A stretch of 64,000 bases of DNA from Caulobacteraceae bacterium UBA5005 (GTDB taxonomy: Bacteria; Pseudomonadota; Alphaproteobacteria; Caulobacterales; Caulobacteraceae), in contig DGYN01000141.1 in the NCBI GenBank assembly GCA_002398405.1, positions 39,557 to 103,556 of the forward strand. The letters run 5' to 3'. A model generated the notes under the pieces. That model saw only the letters and a list, made by a program, of their open reading frames with translations. It searched no databases and was not told the DNA's origin. The translations under genes were made by a program, and so were the position numbers. Position 1 is the first letter of the stretch. Each line of letters starts with the position of its first letter. Shown in pieces: positions 9,181-18,282 of this stretch.

Positions 9181-10569
9181 TCAGATCTTGATCCGGAAGA
9201 GGCGAGGCAGGATGGCGTAGAACATCAGGATGAAGACCGAAGCCTTGACCATGTGGTTGAGCACGATGGCGATCTCCGTCTCGGCCTTGACAGCCTGCAG
9301 AAAGAGCAGCGGGGTCCAAAGGATGAGGGTTGGATTGCGCTTGGCGAACCTGACGATCACCCGAAGCACGAAGGCGAAGACCCCTCCCCATGCCCCCATG
9401 AACAGGATTCCCCAGTAGCCAAAATTGATCCACGCCTCACCGAGGATACTGATGCCGAAGGTGGTGCCCTCGCTGATGGTCAGACCTGTATAGTGCTCGA
9501 AATTCTGGCCCATGTTGACCTTGCGCTTGTCGGCGACAAGGAAGCGAGGAAGAAGGGAATCAGTCACGGCGGCGACAACGGTGGCGCCCTCCTCGTGCGG
9601 CATACTGGCCGGCACGTGCGACATGATCGCGCTAATGATCCAGCCCTGGTTCAGGCGGGCGTTGAGCATGCCCAGGCCGCTTTCCTCCCCATCTAGGCGC
9701 TTGGAAGGATTCATGATGGCCTGGGTCAGCGCTGTAATGCTGCCGCCGGAGGGGTTGTTCTGAATTGCCATCCGGTAGTCTGATTTGACTTGCTGCACCT
9801 GGATGACCGCAAGGGTCCCTATGACGATGGCAATCAGCTTCACCGCCCGGTTCAATTTCAAGTCCAGACAGACGTAAGAGAGAATCAAGGCCGACCACAG
9901 GATCAGGTCATGGAAGAACCCTCCGGCAGCGGCCGCATTGATCTGCAGAAGAAAGACAAATCCCGTCGCCCACCAGCGTAGCGGGTACCGGTAGATCAAC
10001 ATATAGATGACGCCGACGTGCTTAAGCTGGCCGAGCAGGACGAAAACAAAGGCGATACCGGCGGGCATGAAGCGGCCCACAACCTCCGCTATCAGGCTTA
10101 GCGCGATCACCAACAGGATGATCTGCTGCTTCACGGGCCTCACGCGCCACAGATATTCGCGAAGCGCCTTGACGCTGATCTCCGGAGCGAACAGGCGCGT
10201 AACGAGCACGAAGACGTACATCGCCGGCACCACGTACCGCATGTATTCCTGCTCGCTGACGTACATATAATATTTGGCCGTCACGCCTTCGAAGTAGTAG
10301 GCAAGGTATGGGCCGACGATCCACTGCAGGGCGGCCACCATGGAGATCACCGGCACGATGGCGATTTCCTTACCGAGCGCCTCAATATATCTGGCAGTGC
10401 AGTAGACCGCGAGGCCAAGACCCAACGCGGTCACGTAGTAGATTTGCGCAAGCATGGCGATACCGGTGATCGCGACCCCGACCACAAGCGGCAGCAGGTC
10501 CGAACCGGCGTTCAGCTGGAGCCGCAGGCCAGGGCGGCGTTGGCGAGGTTGGATTATGCCTGTGCTCAT
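9181..10569 (-). CDS. Polytopic membrane protein, probable polysaccharide polymerase (Wzy-like)
   Basis: 462 residues with about ten to twelve hydrophobic segments and a long periplasm-type loop in the second half (around NPSGGSITALTQAIMNPSKR to GQNFEHYTGLTISEG). That topology, and its position between two glycosyltransferase genes, fit the very divergent O-antigen/exopolysaccharide polymerases. No family-specific catalytic motif is recognisable to me. The ATG at 10569 shares ATGA with the upstream gene's stop; a longer frame to 10638 would lie inside that gene. The polymerase call rests on topology and context, so it is moderate. Confidence 0.65.
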   Translation of the reverse strand: MSTGIIQPRQRRPGLRLQLNAGSDLLPLVVGVAITGIAMLAQIYYVTALGLGLAVYCTARYIEALGKEIAIVPVISMVAALQWIVGPYLAYYFEGVTAKYYMYVSEQEYMRYVVPAMYVFVLVTRLFAPEISVKALREYLWRVRPVKQQIILLVIALSLIAEVVGRFMPAGIAFVFVLLGQLKHVGVIYMLIYRYPLRWWATGFVFLLQINAAAAGGFFHDLILWSALILSYVCLDLKLNRAVKLIAIVIGTLAVIQVQQVKSDYRMAIQNNPSGGSITALTQAIMNPSKRLDGEESGLGMLNARLNQGWIISAIMSHVPASMPHEEGATVVAAVTDSLLPRFLVADKRKVNMGQNFEHYTGLTISEGTTFGISILGEAWINFGYWGILFMGAWGGVFAFVLRVIVRFAKRNPTLILWTPLLFLQAVKAETEIAIVLNHMVKASVFILMFYAILPRLFRIKI

Positions 10570-11777
10570 GCGGACTTGGGCCTGCAGTACTGCCTGACAG
10601 CGTCCGCCAGCCTTACAGCGGCGGTCTGAGTCAACCAACCCTCAATCGCCTTGGCGGCCTCCTTCCCGAGCGCCTGGCAGTCCCTGCGGCTGCCGGCGAA
10701 GCGCCGGAGCGCGCCTTTCAGCGCCGTGCCGTCTCCCTGCGGGAACACAGCCGCGAAAGCCTTTCCTTCCGCCAGGTCCGGCGCGCAGCCAACGGCGTCG
10801 CTGACGATAACCGGCCGCTCGCAGAGCATGGCTTCGTTGATGCTTAGGCCCCAGGTTTCACGCTTGGACGGCAGAACCACGACATCGGCCATGCGATAGA
10901 CCGACGGCATAGCCCGCTGATTCTGGAAACCGGCGAAGTGGACGCGCTCGAGGTGCGCCGCGTTCGCCTGAAGCTCCGACTGCATGGGGCCAGTCCCGAC
11001 GAACACCAGATGGGTGTCAGGAGCGCCAGCGCCGTACGCCAGATCGTTGAACGCCTGCATCAACAACTGGGGATTTTTGTGGTCGATCAGTTTGCCGGCC
11101 AGGAGGAAGACCACAGCGGAATCAGAAATGCCGAAATCGCGGCGCATGGCGGCGGCGCGCTTGTCGGTCTCTGCGTTGGGGGCGAACAGCGACTCGTCCA
11201 CCGAGTAGGGCACGAAGGTTAGGCGATCAAGGCCAAGACCGTGCGCTAGGAAGTAGTCGCGATTGTTACGCCCCACATAGAGCGCCATGTCGACATGCCG
11301 ATATACCCATCGAAGCACCAGGCCCCGCACCACACGCTTCAGACCTCGGACTCCAGAGGCCAGGGTGGAGTCGCCGCGGAAAAACACTGGCAACCGCCCA
11401 TGAAAATGGCGCAGCACCCTCAGGTGGGTGCGGGAGGCCCAGCCGTAGACCAGGACAGCGTCGGGCGAGAACTCTTCGATCGCCGCCGGCATCGCAGGAT
11501 TGTCGAGACCCTTGAAGTGATGGGTGCCCGGCGCGTTGGAAATATTGGGGACGAAGACATGATCGTAGCCGTCGAGCAGGGGAACATCCCAGGCGACGGC
11601 ACGGCCAAACTCTGGATCGATCTGAGAGGCGGTCCCTGCCCAACTGTAAAATACTTTAATGGTCAGGCTGCTAAGCGCCGCCAGAGCGCGGAACAGGGGC
11701 GCGTTATACTGAATGGGATGGCTGGTCACGATCGCCAGTCGGATCGGTCGGTCAGCATCTTTCGCGGCGGCGGTCAC
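10566..11777 (-). CDS. Glycosyltransferase family 4
   Basis: 403 residues. The start is GTG at 11777 with TAAGGAT about 9 nt upstream. The N-terminal domain has IRLAIVTSHPIQYNAPLFRA, typical of GT4 enzymes related to WbuB/PssF. The C-terminal donor domain has VFLLAGKLIDHKNPQLLMQA and RETWGLSINEAMLCERPV with the two conserved Glu residues. It heads a three-gene minus-strand operon with the Wzy-like protein and a second GT4. It diverges from the methyltransferase gene at 11862 across an 84-bp intergenic region that must contain both promoters. Confidence 0.88.
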   Translation of the reverse strand: MTAAAKDADRPIRLAIVTSHPIQYNAPLFRALAALSSLTIKVFYSWAGTASQIDPEFGRAVAWDVPLLDGYDHVFVPNISNAPGTHHFKGLDNPAMPAAIEEFSPDAVLVYGWASRTHLRVLRHFHGRLPVFFRGDSTLASGVRGLKRVVRGLVLRWVYRHVDMALYVGRNNRDYFLAHGLGLDRLTFVPYSVDESLFAPNAETDKRAAAMRRDFGISDSAVVFLLAGKLIDHKNPQLLMQAFNDLAYGAGAPDTHLVFVGTGPMQSELQANAAHLERVHFAGFQNQRAMPSVYRMADVVVLPSKRETWGLSINEAMLCERPVIVSDAVGCAPDLAEGKAFAAVFPQGDGTALKGALRRFAGSRRDCQALGKEAAKAIEGWLTQTAAVRLADAVRQYCRPKSA

Positions 11778-11861
11778 AGGCCGATCCTTACGGCTTTGCC
11801 TGACTTAAGGAAACCCGCGCGCCGATTGCACTCCTCCGACAAATCGCCGAAGGAATGGGCC

Positions 11862-12482
11862 ATGCTCGTCCGCAAGATCGTCAGCCATTTCCACGACCGA
11901 TTCTGGCGCGCCCCACAGGGTCTTGGCCGGCCGATATCAGCTGAGGCTTGGGACAGGAGCTTTGCCTCCGACCGTCTGGACCACCTGTCGGATATCTCCG
12001 AGGCAGCCCGCTATGCGGTGATCCGTGACTATGCGGTGCGCCTGATGGCGACGCCTGCCATCCTCGATGTTGGCTGCGGCGCTGGACTCCTACGCGCGGT
12101 TTTTGAGGACAAAGACGTCTCGGCCTACAAGGGCATCGATCTCTCAAAGGAGGCCGTCCGGATGGCGACAGCGCGGGGCTTTACAAAGACGGCGTTCGAG
12201 GCCGCAGATTTCGACCTCTATGAGGCCGATCCCGCGACCAATCTCGTGATCTTCAACGAGTCGATCTACTATGCCTTGGAGCCCGACAAGACCTTTGAGC
12301 GCTACTGGAATCGCTTGCCGGGAGGCGGAGCGGTAATCGTCTCCATCCACGACTATGACCTGCGGTCCCGCGCCTGCTGGCGGCGGCTGGAGCGTCGCTG
12401 GAAGCCCGATTTTTCTACCCGCCTGACCAATGAGCAGGAGAAGATTTGGGACGTGCGGGTGTTCCTCAAGGGACCGCGATGA
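11862..12482 (+). CDS. Class I SAM-dependent methyltransferase
   Basis: 206 residues. SAM-binding motif I is ILDVGCGAG at residues 67-75, followed by an acidic residue ending the second strand (GIDLSKEAV) and a later NESIYYALEPDKTF segment where the substrate pocket normally lies. The ATG at 11862 has AAGGA about 8 nt upstream; the frame extends much further left but there overlaps a real gene on the other strand. It shares ATGA with the downstream deacetylase gene. Inferred role: methylation of a sugar or a polysaccharide end. The acceptor is unknown. Confidence 0.8.
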   Translation: MLVRKIVSHFHDRFWRAPQGLGRPISAEAWDRSFASDRLDHLSDISEAARYAVIRDYAVRLMATPAILDVGCGAGLLRAVFEDKDVSAYKGIDLSKEAVRMATARGFTKTAFEAADFDLYEADPATNLVIFNESIYYALEPDKTFERYWNRLPGGGAVIVSIHDYDLRSRACWRRLERRWKPDFSTRLTNEQEKIWDVRVFLKGPR

Positions 12483-13558
12483 ACGCCAAGACCGGCATCA
12501 TCAAGGCTCTGGCGGCCGCAGCTCGGGTGGTCAACGGCCAGCCGCTTAAGGCCATGATCGGCGGCGACGGCCACATCCTGATGTTCCACCGGGTGCAGCC
12601 CGCCTCCAACGCGCCACGCATCGTCGCCAATTCCTATCTTGAGGTGACGCCGGAATTCCTGGGCTGGACGATCGATTACTTCCGCCGGTACGGCTACGAC
12701 TTCCTATCCCTGGAGGAGATCGCCAGTCTCGCGGGGCGCAAGTCGAAACGGCCCTTCGTAAGCTACACCTTCGACGACGGCTTTCGGGACAACCTTGAGC
12801 ACGCCCTGCCAGTGTTCAAGGAAAAGGGCGTCCCCTTCAGTATATTCGTCGCCACCAACTTCCCAGACCGCAAGGCCGTCATCTGGTGGAACGCCCTTGA
12901 GCGCCTAGTGCTCGATAATGATCGCCTCACCTTCGCCTTAGAGGGCGGCAATCACGTCTTTCACGCTCGTGACCTTGCCGAGAAACAGAGCGCGTTCCGC
13001 TCTATTTCCCACCTTATCAAGCATGGATCGGAGCAGGATCAGCAGGAGCGCGCCAAGGCGTTCCTGGCCCAGTTCGGCATCGACCCCTTCGTCGAAGTTC
13101 GAAAGGACGCGCTCTCCTGGAGCGAGATCAAGGCTTTGGCGCGCGAGCCTTTGGTGACGATTGGCGCCCATTCCGTAACACACCCGGTTCTTTCACACGT
13201 AAATCCATCGGCGCTGAGGGCCGAGATCACCGGTTCAAAACACCAATTGGAAGCCGCCACCGGCAAGCCGGTGCTTGATTTCGCCTATCCGTTTGGTGGG
13301 ATGGAGGAATTCGGAACCCGCGAGATCGAGGCCGTGAAGGCGGCGGGGTATCGTCTGGCCCTGACCACCATGCCCTACAGCATGAAGGCGGCTTATCTCG
13401 ACAACCTCTATTTCCTGCCGCGGATCGCGGTCGGGATGTCGATGAACGCCGGAAGCTTCGACCTGCTGCGCTACGGCGTCCTGCCGCTGGCGAGGAACAG
13501 GGCCGTGCCCCTAGCAAAGCGGCTCTACGTCAATCACCTGGTCGAACAGGGCGCATAG
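12479..13558 (+). CDS. Polysaccharide deacetylase family protein (NodB domain, CE4)
   Basis: 359 residues. The NodB homology domain shows motif 1 as TFDDG at residues 97-101 and motif 2 as H231-SVT-H235-P. The first supplies the catalytic base and metal-binding Asp, the second the two metal-binding His. A later FAYPFGG matches the motif 3 region. CE4 enzymes remove N- or O-acetyl groups from sugars. There is no obvious signal peptide, so it could act on cytoplasmic lipid-linked intermediates. It is translationally coupled by ATGA to the methyltransferase. Its last 48 bases overlap the converging glycosyltransferase gene, an unusually long coding overlap here. Confidence 0.88.
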   Translation: MNAKTGIIKALAAAARVVNGQPLKAMIGGDGHILMFHRVQPASNAPRIVANSYLEVTPEFLGWTIDYFRRYGYDFLSLEEIASLAGRKSKRPFVSYTFDDGFRDNLEHALPVFKEKGVPFSIFVATNFPDRKAVIWWNALERLVLDNDRLTFALEGGNHVFHARDLAEKQSAFRSISHLIKHGSEQDQQERAKAFLAQFGIDPFVEVRKDALSWSEIKALAREPLVTIGAHSVTHPVLSHVNPSALRAEITGSKHQLEAATGKPVLDFAYPFGGMEEFGTREIEAVKAAGYRLALTTMPYSMKAAYLDNLYFLPRIAVGMSMNAGSFDLLRYGVLPLARNRAVPLAKRLYVNHLVEQGA

Positions 13559-14815
13559 CCGCCGGGTCTTTTCGCGCGAGGAATGTACGGCTAGGAATTC
13601 CCCTGGGGGCTTTGCCGTCGACCCCTTTCCGGCCGCCACACGGATCAGCACAGCGGCCAAGGCCTCGACTACCGCCTCGTCCTCCGCCCCGTGGCCGAAG
13701 GTGACGTAGTCGCTTCGCCCCGCCGCCTCTAGCGGCTCGATGATGTTGGCCCCCTCGTGTAGCACGGAGACGATGGGCCGCCCGCCATAGAGATAGGGCG
13801 CGAGCTTCGAGGGGCTATAGCTTTCTTCCTGCACCCCCAGGATCAACAGGGCGTCGGCGTCTTTGATGATCCGCAGCACCTCGAAATGCGACTTGCGAGC
13901 CTTCTCCTCAGCGACAAGCCCGTCAATCCCGTTATCCTGCGCCAGGCGTCGCACCAGGCTTGGCGGTGCGGAGGGATCGGCGGGCGGATGATAATAGGTG
14001 CCCACGAAATGGGCCTTCAGTGTCTTGGCTGACCTCGCCGACGCCCGGCCAAGGGCCTGCATGAAAAGTCTGATGCTCGTTTCCATGGAGGCCGGCGTCA
14101 CGCCCGTGAATACGAAGCGGAACGTCTCCGGGTCGGGCGCAAAGACACTGTTGGCCACGGCGTTGCGCTCGACGATATCATGGTCAGCCGGGTCGAAGCC
14201 GAAAGTGAGTTCCATGGCCGGGCGGCCGACGATCGTCGGATAGCGCGCCATGACTTCGTCAATATAGTGCTGACTAACGGCGGTGAGGCCGCTCGCGTGC
14301 GGAAGAGTGCGCGCCTCCAGTGTCTTCTTTTGCCAGTAGTCGAACCAGAACTTTTTCGGCCGCTGATCGCGCGGCAGGGTGAGATGGTAGTCGTTGCGCC
14401 ATGGGTCCTGGAGATCGACGACGAAGGGAACGCCGAACTTCGTCCTCCAGTGCGGACCCAAAGACATTGAGGTAAAAACCGTCGTCGGGAAATAAATCAG
14501 ATCCGCCCTGTGCATTGCGAGGTACGCGTCCACCGCGGCGCGAAGTTGCAGGAGAGACCGGAAGCCGACATTGCCGAGGCCCACCTTGCGCGTCAGCCGC
14601 GAGCTGAAGGCCGACACCCGATGGACTTTCACATCGTCCGGCACGCTCTGGAGCAGCAGCGGATCTTTGGGGCCCTCCACGTCCGCGGAATCGACGGTGA
14701 AAACCACCGGCTCCCAACCGAAGTCGGAGAGGTGCGGCAGGGTCTGCCGAAGGCGGTGCACGTCCGGCAAATTGACTGGCGGAAAGTGCGGCGAAATGCA
14801 GAGGACCCGCCTCAT
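13511..14815 (-). CDS. Glycosyltransferase (GT4-like, GT-B fold)
   Basis: 434 residues. The N terminus RRVLCISPHFPPVNLPDVHR and the later VPFVVDLQDPWRNDY segment are typical of GT-B enzymes in capsule and S-layer polysaccharide loci. The C-terminal half has SPSKLAPYLYGGRPIVSV as the probable donor-sugar motif. The ATG at 14815 shares ATGA with the previous gene's stop. It is the last gene of the long minus-strand chain. The C-terminal 15 codons overlap the opposing deacetylase gene. Confidence 0.82.
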   Translation of the reverse strand: MRRVLCISPHFPPVNLPDVHRLRQTLPHLSDFGWEPVVFTVDSADVEGPKDPLLLQSVPDDVKVHRVSAFSSRLTRKVGLGNVGFRSLLQLRAAVDAYLAMHRADLIYFPTTVFTSMSLGPHWRTKFGVPFVVDLQDPWRNDYHLTLPRDQRPKKFWFDYWQKKTLEARTLPHASGLTAVSQHYIDEVMARYPTIVGRPAMELTFGFDPADHDIVERNAVANSVFAPDPETFRFVFTGVTPASMETSIRLFMQALGRASARSAKTLKAHFVGTYYHPPADPSAPPSLVRRLAQDNGIDGLVAEEKARKSHFEVLRIIKDADALLILGVQEESYSPSKLAPYLYGGRPIVSVLHEGANIIEPLEAAGRSDYVTFGHGAEDEAVVEALAAVLIRVAAGKGSTAKPPGEFLAVHSSREKTRRLCALFDQVIDVEPLC

Positions 14816-16041
14816 TGCGGAGGCCCAAGCACGCGGGAGACCAGCGCTTTCAGGCGGGCCTGAGACTGCGCGCAATCGAAATGGGCCTCCAGCGCCGCAT
14901 AGGAGGCGGCCTTGGTCTTGCCCAGCAGAGCGGGGTTGGAAAGCAGCCGCTCAAGGGGTTCACGCAAACTGGCCGCGTCCCCCTGTTTGAAAGTGAACAC
15001 TGCGCCCCGCGCCTTTTTCGCCACTTCAATCTGACCGGCGGTGTCACTCGCCACCACGGCCAGGCCCGCACGCATATATTCGAAGGCCTTGTTGGTGATG
15101 GTCAAATCCCGGCTGCGACAATCACTGATCTCGCCGCAATAGCCTATGTCATGCTCGGCGATCCGCGACAGCAGTTCTTCCTGCGGCACCTGAAAATGGA
15201 AATGCGCGCGTTCGCGCAAAGCCGCCGGCATGCGCGTCACAAGACTCTCAGCATATCCGACGCGCGGCTTTCCCAGGATATGCAGTTCAAATGGCCGGTC
15301 GATCGCCGAAAGGGCATCCACCAATGCCTCCAATCCCCGGCCCGGACCTACGGTCTGGGAAAACCAGAAGATCGACGGGACCGACGGGTCCTTGCGCTGC
15401 CTTGTGAGCCCGTCGATGTGGGCCCGTTCTTCCGTTGGAAAACTGTTGTAGACCACGGTCGGGCGCTGCCCGCCGTAGGCCTCGGCTAGCGCGTCCGCAA
15501 GGGCGTTGGACGTAGTGGTCACGAAAGCCGCTTCATTGAGGAGCTTGCGCTCCCATGCCTTCATGAGGGCCTCTGGCCGCGTCGCCCGGTCGGTGGGCAG
15601 GCCATCCTCCGAGTACCAGTCCTCGCAGTCCATGGCGACGCGCCGGCCCTCGTCAAGCAGCCGCACGCCGGCGAAACAGGCCTGATCGATGTGGACGATG
15701 TAGAGGTCGGCCTTGGTGCGCTTGGCCGCCCGATAGAGCAGGTGGGTGTGCGCCCCAAGCTGGCCCGGATTTTGGACCCCCAAACGGCCGAGGATTTGAT
15801 AGAAGCGGGTCTTCAGCCCCAGAACGATCCGGGCAAGCGGGCCCTGGGTGAAGTCGGCGATCGGAGCGCGCCGCCAACTCCGTGTCGCCATTGTCCGGTC
15901 GATCCGAGCCCGCGAGACGGAATCGTTGACCACATCCAGCACCACCACGTCATAGCCAAGCGCGGTCAGGCTGTCGGCCTCCTTGATAACGCGCGGGTTG
16001 TCGATGATCTGCACGCCGGTGACGATGGCGACGGTGGTCAT
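14812..16041 (-). CDS. Glycosyltransferase family 4-like
   Basis: 409 residues. The N-terminal TVAIVTGVQIIDNPRVIKEA matches GT4-like enzymes that recognise lipid-linked acceptors, and the Asn-Pro-Arg-Val motif is characteristic. The donor half has FWFSQTVGPGRGLEALVDAL and a late YMRAGLAVVASDTAGQIEV segment. It overlaps its neighbours on both sides by 4 nt, so three consecutive glycosyltransferases (17165 down to 13511) are translationally coupled. It probably adds one residue of the repeat unit. Confidence 0.83.
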   Translation of the reverse strand: MTTVAIVTGVQIIDNPRVIKEADSLTALGYDVVVLDVVNDSVSRARIDRTMATRSWRRAPIADFTQGPLARIVLGLKTRFYQILGRLGVQNPGQLGAHTHLLYRAAKRTKADLYIVHIDQACFAGVRLLDEGRRVAMDCEDWYSEDGLPTDRATRPEALMKAWERKLLNEAAFVTTTSNALADALAEAYGGQRPTVVYNSFPTEERAHIDGLTRQRKDPSVPSIFWFSQTVGPGRGLEALVDALSAIDRPFELHILGKPRVGYAESLVTRMPAALRERAHFHFQVPQEELLSRIAEHDIGYCGEISDCRSRDLTITNKAFEYMRAGLAVVASDTAGQIEVAKKARGAVFTFKQGDAASLREPLERLLSNPALLGKTKAASYAALEAHFDCAQSQARLKALVSRVLGPPQ

Positions 16042-17165
16042 CGGGCCAATCGGCGCGCGAGGGCCGCATCGATGACGGCAAGGTTGGCCTCATAGGTGAA
16101 GCCTTTGGCGAAAGCCTTGCGCCGCATGGCGACCCTAGCGCCGTTCAACCCCGGCAGATCGCCAATGAGTTTAGCGAAGGCCGCGAGGAAAGCCTCATCG
16201 CTGTCATTCGCCGGCATGCGCACGAGCTCAGGATCGTCTGCATAGATATGCATCGGGCTCGCTAGGATCGTCTTACCGGTGCTCATGTATTCCAGAAGCT
16301 TGTGTGCGTTGGAGCGGTCGTACTCGGCCTCGTCATCCACATAGGCCAGCAGGAAGACATCCATCGGCGCCATTGCCTTAGCAAGCTCCGCCTTGTTCAG
16401 CGGGCCGTGCAGCCGCACGTTGGGCAACGGCGCGAGGGTCCGTGCCAAGGCGCCGGCCGCGTCAAACGGACCCCAGAAGTTGAAGGTTACATCCGGGTGC
16501 GATCCGGCCAGCCGCTTCAAGACGCGGAGATTGATGATCTTGCGGTCGAGGTTGCCGGCGAACCCGGCCTGAATCCCTTTCCGGGTAGGGGTCACTGCGG
16601 GTGACTGAGCCAGGTCGGCAAAGACTGGGGCAAGGCCATGATTGACTAGAAGAGTCCGGCCGGCGAACCGTCTGCCGTCAAAGTTGGCCAGGATTTCTTT
16701 GGAAACACTGATGATCAGATCCGCTCCCTGCCCGATATCGACCTGCCGCCGTTGGGTCAGGGGATCGACCGGGTGAAAGATCTTCAACGGGGCGCCGAAG
16801 GCCGAAAGGTCGGGAAAAAGATTGAAGTCGAAACACCAGACGATGTCGAGTTTGGACGGCAGGCGCTCGGCTATACGCCGCGCGTCTTGGCCAATCAGCC
16901 AGCGATAGAGGCCATAGAGATGGAATCTAAGGCGCCTGGGAAAAAAGGGCCGCCACGAGACCACCGTCACCCCAGGGGCGCCCTCGGCGGGCGATAGCCG
17001 AACCCCCCTTGGCCCGATGTCGACCGGGGGCTCCAGGAAGAAGACGCGGTTATGCCGCGCCAGGGCCTCGGCATAGTGATGCTTGGAGAGGAAGATATGG
17101 TCCCACGGCTGGGGCGAGACCAGAAGGACCGTCTTGTCCCGAAGGATTGATAGGTCCTCGTTCAT
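16038..17165 (-). CDS. Glycosyltransferase (GT-B fold)
   Basis: 375 residues. It begins with a typical VLLVSPQPWDHIFLSKHHYA nucleotide-fold segment. The donor domain shows GFAGNLDRKIINLRVLKRLA and SNAHKLLEYMSTGKTILAS, the latter being the conserved Lys/Glu-containing donor contact of this group. It is close to the uncharacterised glycosyltransferases found in Caulobacterales and rhizobial polysaccharide loci. It begins 10 nt after the wbpE-like aminotransferase and is coupled by ATGA to the next gene. Confidence 0.82.
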   Translation of the reverse strand: MNEDLSILRDKTVLLVSPQPWDHIFLSKHHYAEALARHNRVFFLEPPVDIGPRGVRLSPAEGAPGVTVVSWRPFFPRRLRFHLYGLYRWLIGQDARRIAERLPSKLDIVWCFDFNLFPDLSAFGAPLKIFHPVDPLTQRRQVDIGQGADLIISVSKEILANFDGRRFAGRTLLVNHGLAPVFADLAQSPAVTPTRKGIQAGFAGNLDRKIINLRVLKRLAGSHPDVTFNFWGPFDAAGALARTLAPLPNVRLHGPLNKAELAKAMAPMDVFLLAYVDDEAEYDRSNAHKLLEYMSTGKTILASPMHIYADDPELVRMPANDSDEAFLAAFAKLIGDLPGLNGARVAMRRKAFAKGFTYEANLAVIDAALARRLAR

Positions 17166-17175
17166 GGCGCTGTTT

Positions 17176-18282
17176 CTAGCGGCCGAAGAAGCTCGAAAGG
17201 CCAGCCACGACTGCGTCCTGATCCGCTTGCGAAAGGTGCGGATGGATGGGCAGCGACAGGATTTCCGTCGCGTGCCGCACCGCTACAGGGAAGTCAGCTG
17301 CCGTGTGGCCCAGGTAATCATAGGCGGGATAGGTTGGCAGGGCCTTGGGATAGTTGATCACCGTCGGGACGCCCAGAGACGCCAGATGGTCTTTCACCGC
17401 ATCCCGGTCGGGCAGGCGCACAACATAGAGATGATAGACGTGCTTGGCGCCGGGCCGCAGCTTCGGCCTTTGGATCTTGTCGGCTAAGCCCTCCAGCAGG
17501 GTGCCGTACCGGGCTGAGATGCGAATGCGCGCCTCGTTCCACTCGATGAGTTTGGTCATCTTCACATTGAGGATCGCCGCCTGCAGGCCGTCCATGCGGC
17601 TGCAGATGCCTTCCATCGTGTGATTGTTCTTACCCCCATGACGGGCGAACAGGGCGCAGAACTCCGCCAGATCATCGCGGTCGGTGACCACACAGCCGGC
17701 GTCACCCATCGCGCCGAGGTTCTTGCCTGGATAGAAGCTGAATGTGGCGATGTCGCCGAAGGTCCCGATCTTCTGGCCGTTGAGTTCCGCCAAATGCGCC
17801 TGGGCGCAATCCTCGATGAGCCATAGGCCGTGCTTCTTGGCGATCGCTGCGATCCTATCGATCGCCGCCGGCTGGCCAAAGATGTGGACGGCTATGATGC
17901 CCTTGGTCCTGGGCGTGATCGCCGCTTCGATGAGATCGGGATCGAGGCAGAAATAATCGTCCTCTGTATCGCAGAACACGACCCTGGCGCCGGTTTGAGT
18001 AACCGTCTCACTGGTCGAGATCCAGCTGTGCGCGGTGGTGATCACCTCATCGCCCGGGCCGCATCCCAGCGCCTTCATGGCGATGTAGAGGGCGTCGGTG
18101 CCGTTGGCGCAAGAGACGCAGTGCTTAAGCCCCGACAGCTTGGCGTAGTTCGCCTCGAAGTCGTCCACGTCAGGGCCGCGGATGAAGGCGGAGTCGCGGA
18201 TCACCCGTGCGATCGCCTCGTCGAGTTCGGCTTTCAGACTATTGTGTTGGGCGTTCAGGTCGACGAATTGCATCGGGCTCAC
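17176..18282 (-). CDS. wbpE: DegT/DnrJ/EryC1/StrS sugar aminotransferase, WbpE/WlbC-like
   Basis: 368-residue PLP enzyme of fold type I. The Schiff-base lysine is Lys187 in SFYPGKNLGAMGD, and the PLP-ring Asp is in IEDCAQAH at about 157-163. WbpE-type enzymes convert the 3-keto group of UDP-2-acetamido-3-keto-glucuronate to an amine. The companion oxidase (WbpB-like) and N-acetyltransferase (WbpD-like) are a few genes upstream, which supports this substrate over other NDP-sugars. The start is GTG at 18282 sharing GTGA with the FkbM gene's stop; an ATG three codons later is an alternative. It is separated from wbpD by an FkbM methyltransferase gene, an unusual order. Confidence 0.82.
   Translation of the reverse strand: MSPMQFVDLNAQHNSLKAELDEAIARVIRDSAFIRGPDVDDFEANYAKLSGLKHCVSCANGTDALYIAMKALGCGPGDEVITTAHSWISTSETVTQTGARVVFCDTEDDYFCLDPDLIEAAITPRTKGIIAVHIFGQPAAIDRIAAIAKKHGLWLIEDCAQAHLAELNGQKIGTFGDIATFSFYPGKNLGAMGDAGCVVTDRDDLAEFCALFARHGGKNNHTMEGICSRMDGLQAAILNVKMTKLIEWNEARIRISARYGTLLEGLADKIQRPKLRPGAKHVYHLYVVRLPDRDAVKDHLASLGVPTVINYPKALPTYPAYDYLGHTAADFPVAVRHATEILSLPIHPHLSQADQDAVVAGLSSFFGR

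Noticed and set aside
11295..11861. 5' extension of the methyltransferase frame
   Set aside because: The frame is open but overlaps the GT4 gene on the other strand. The conserved domain and ribosome binding site support the ATG at 11862.
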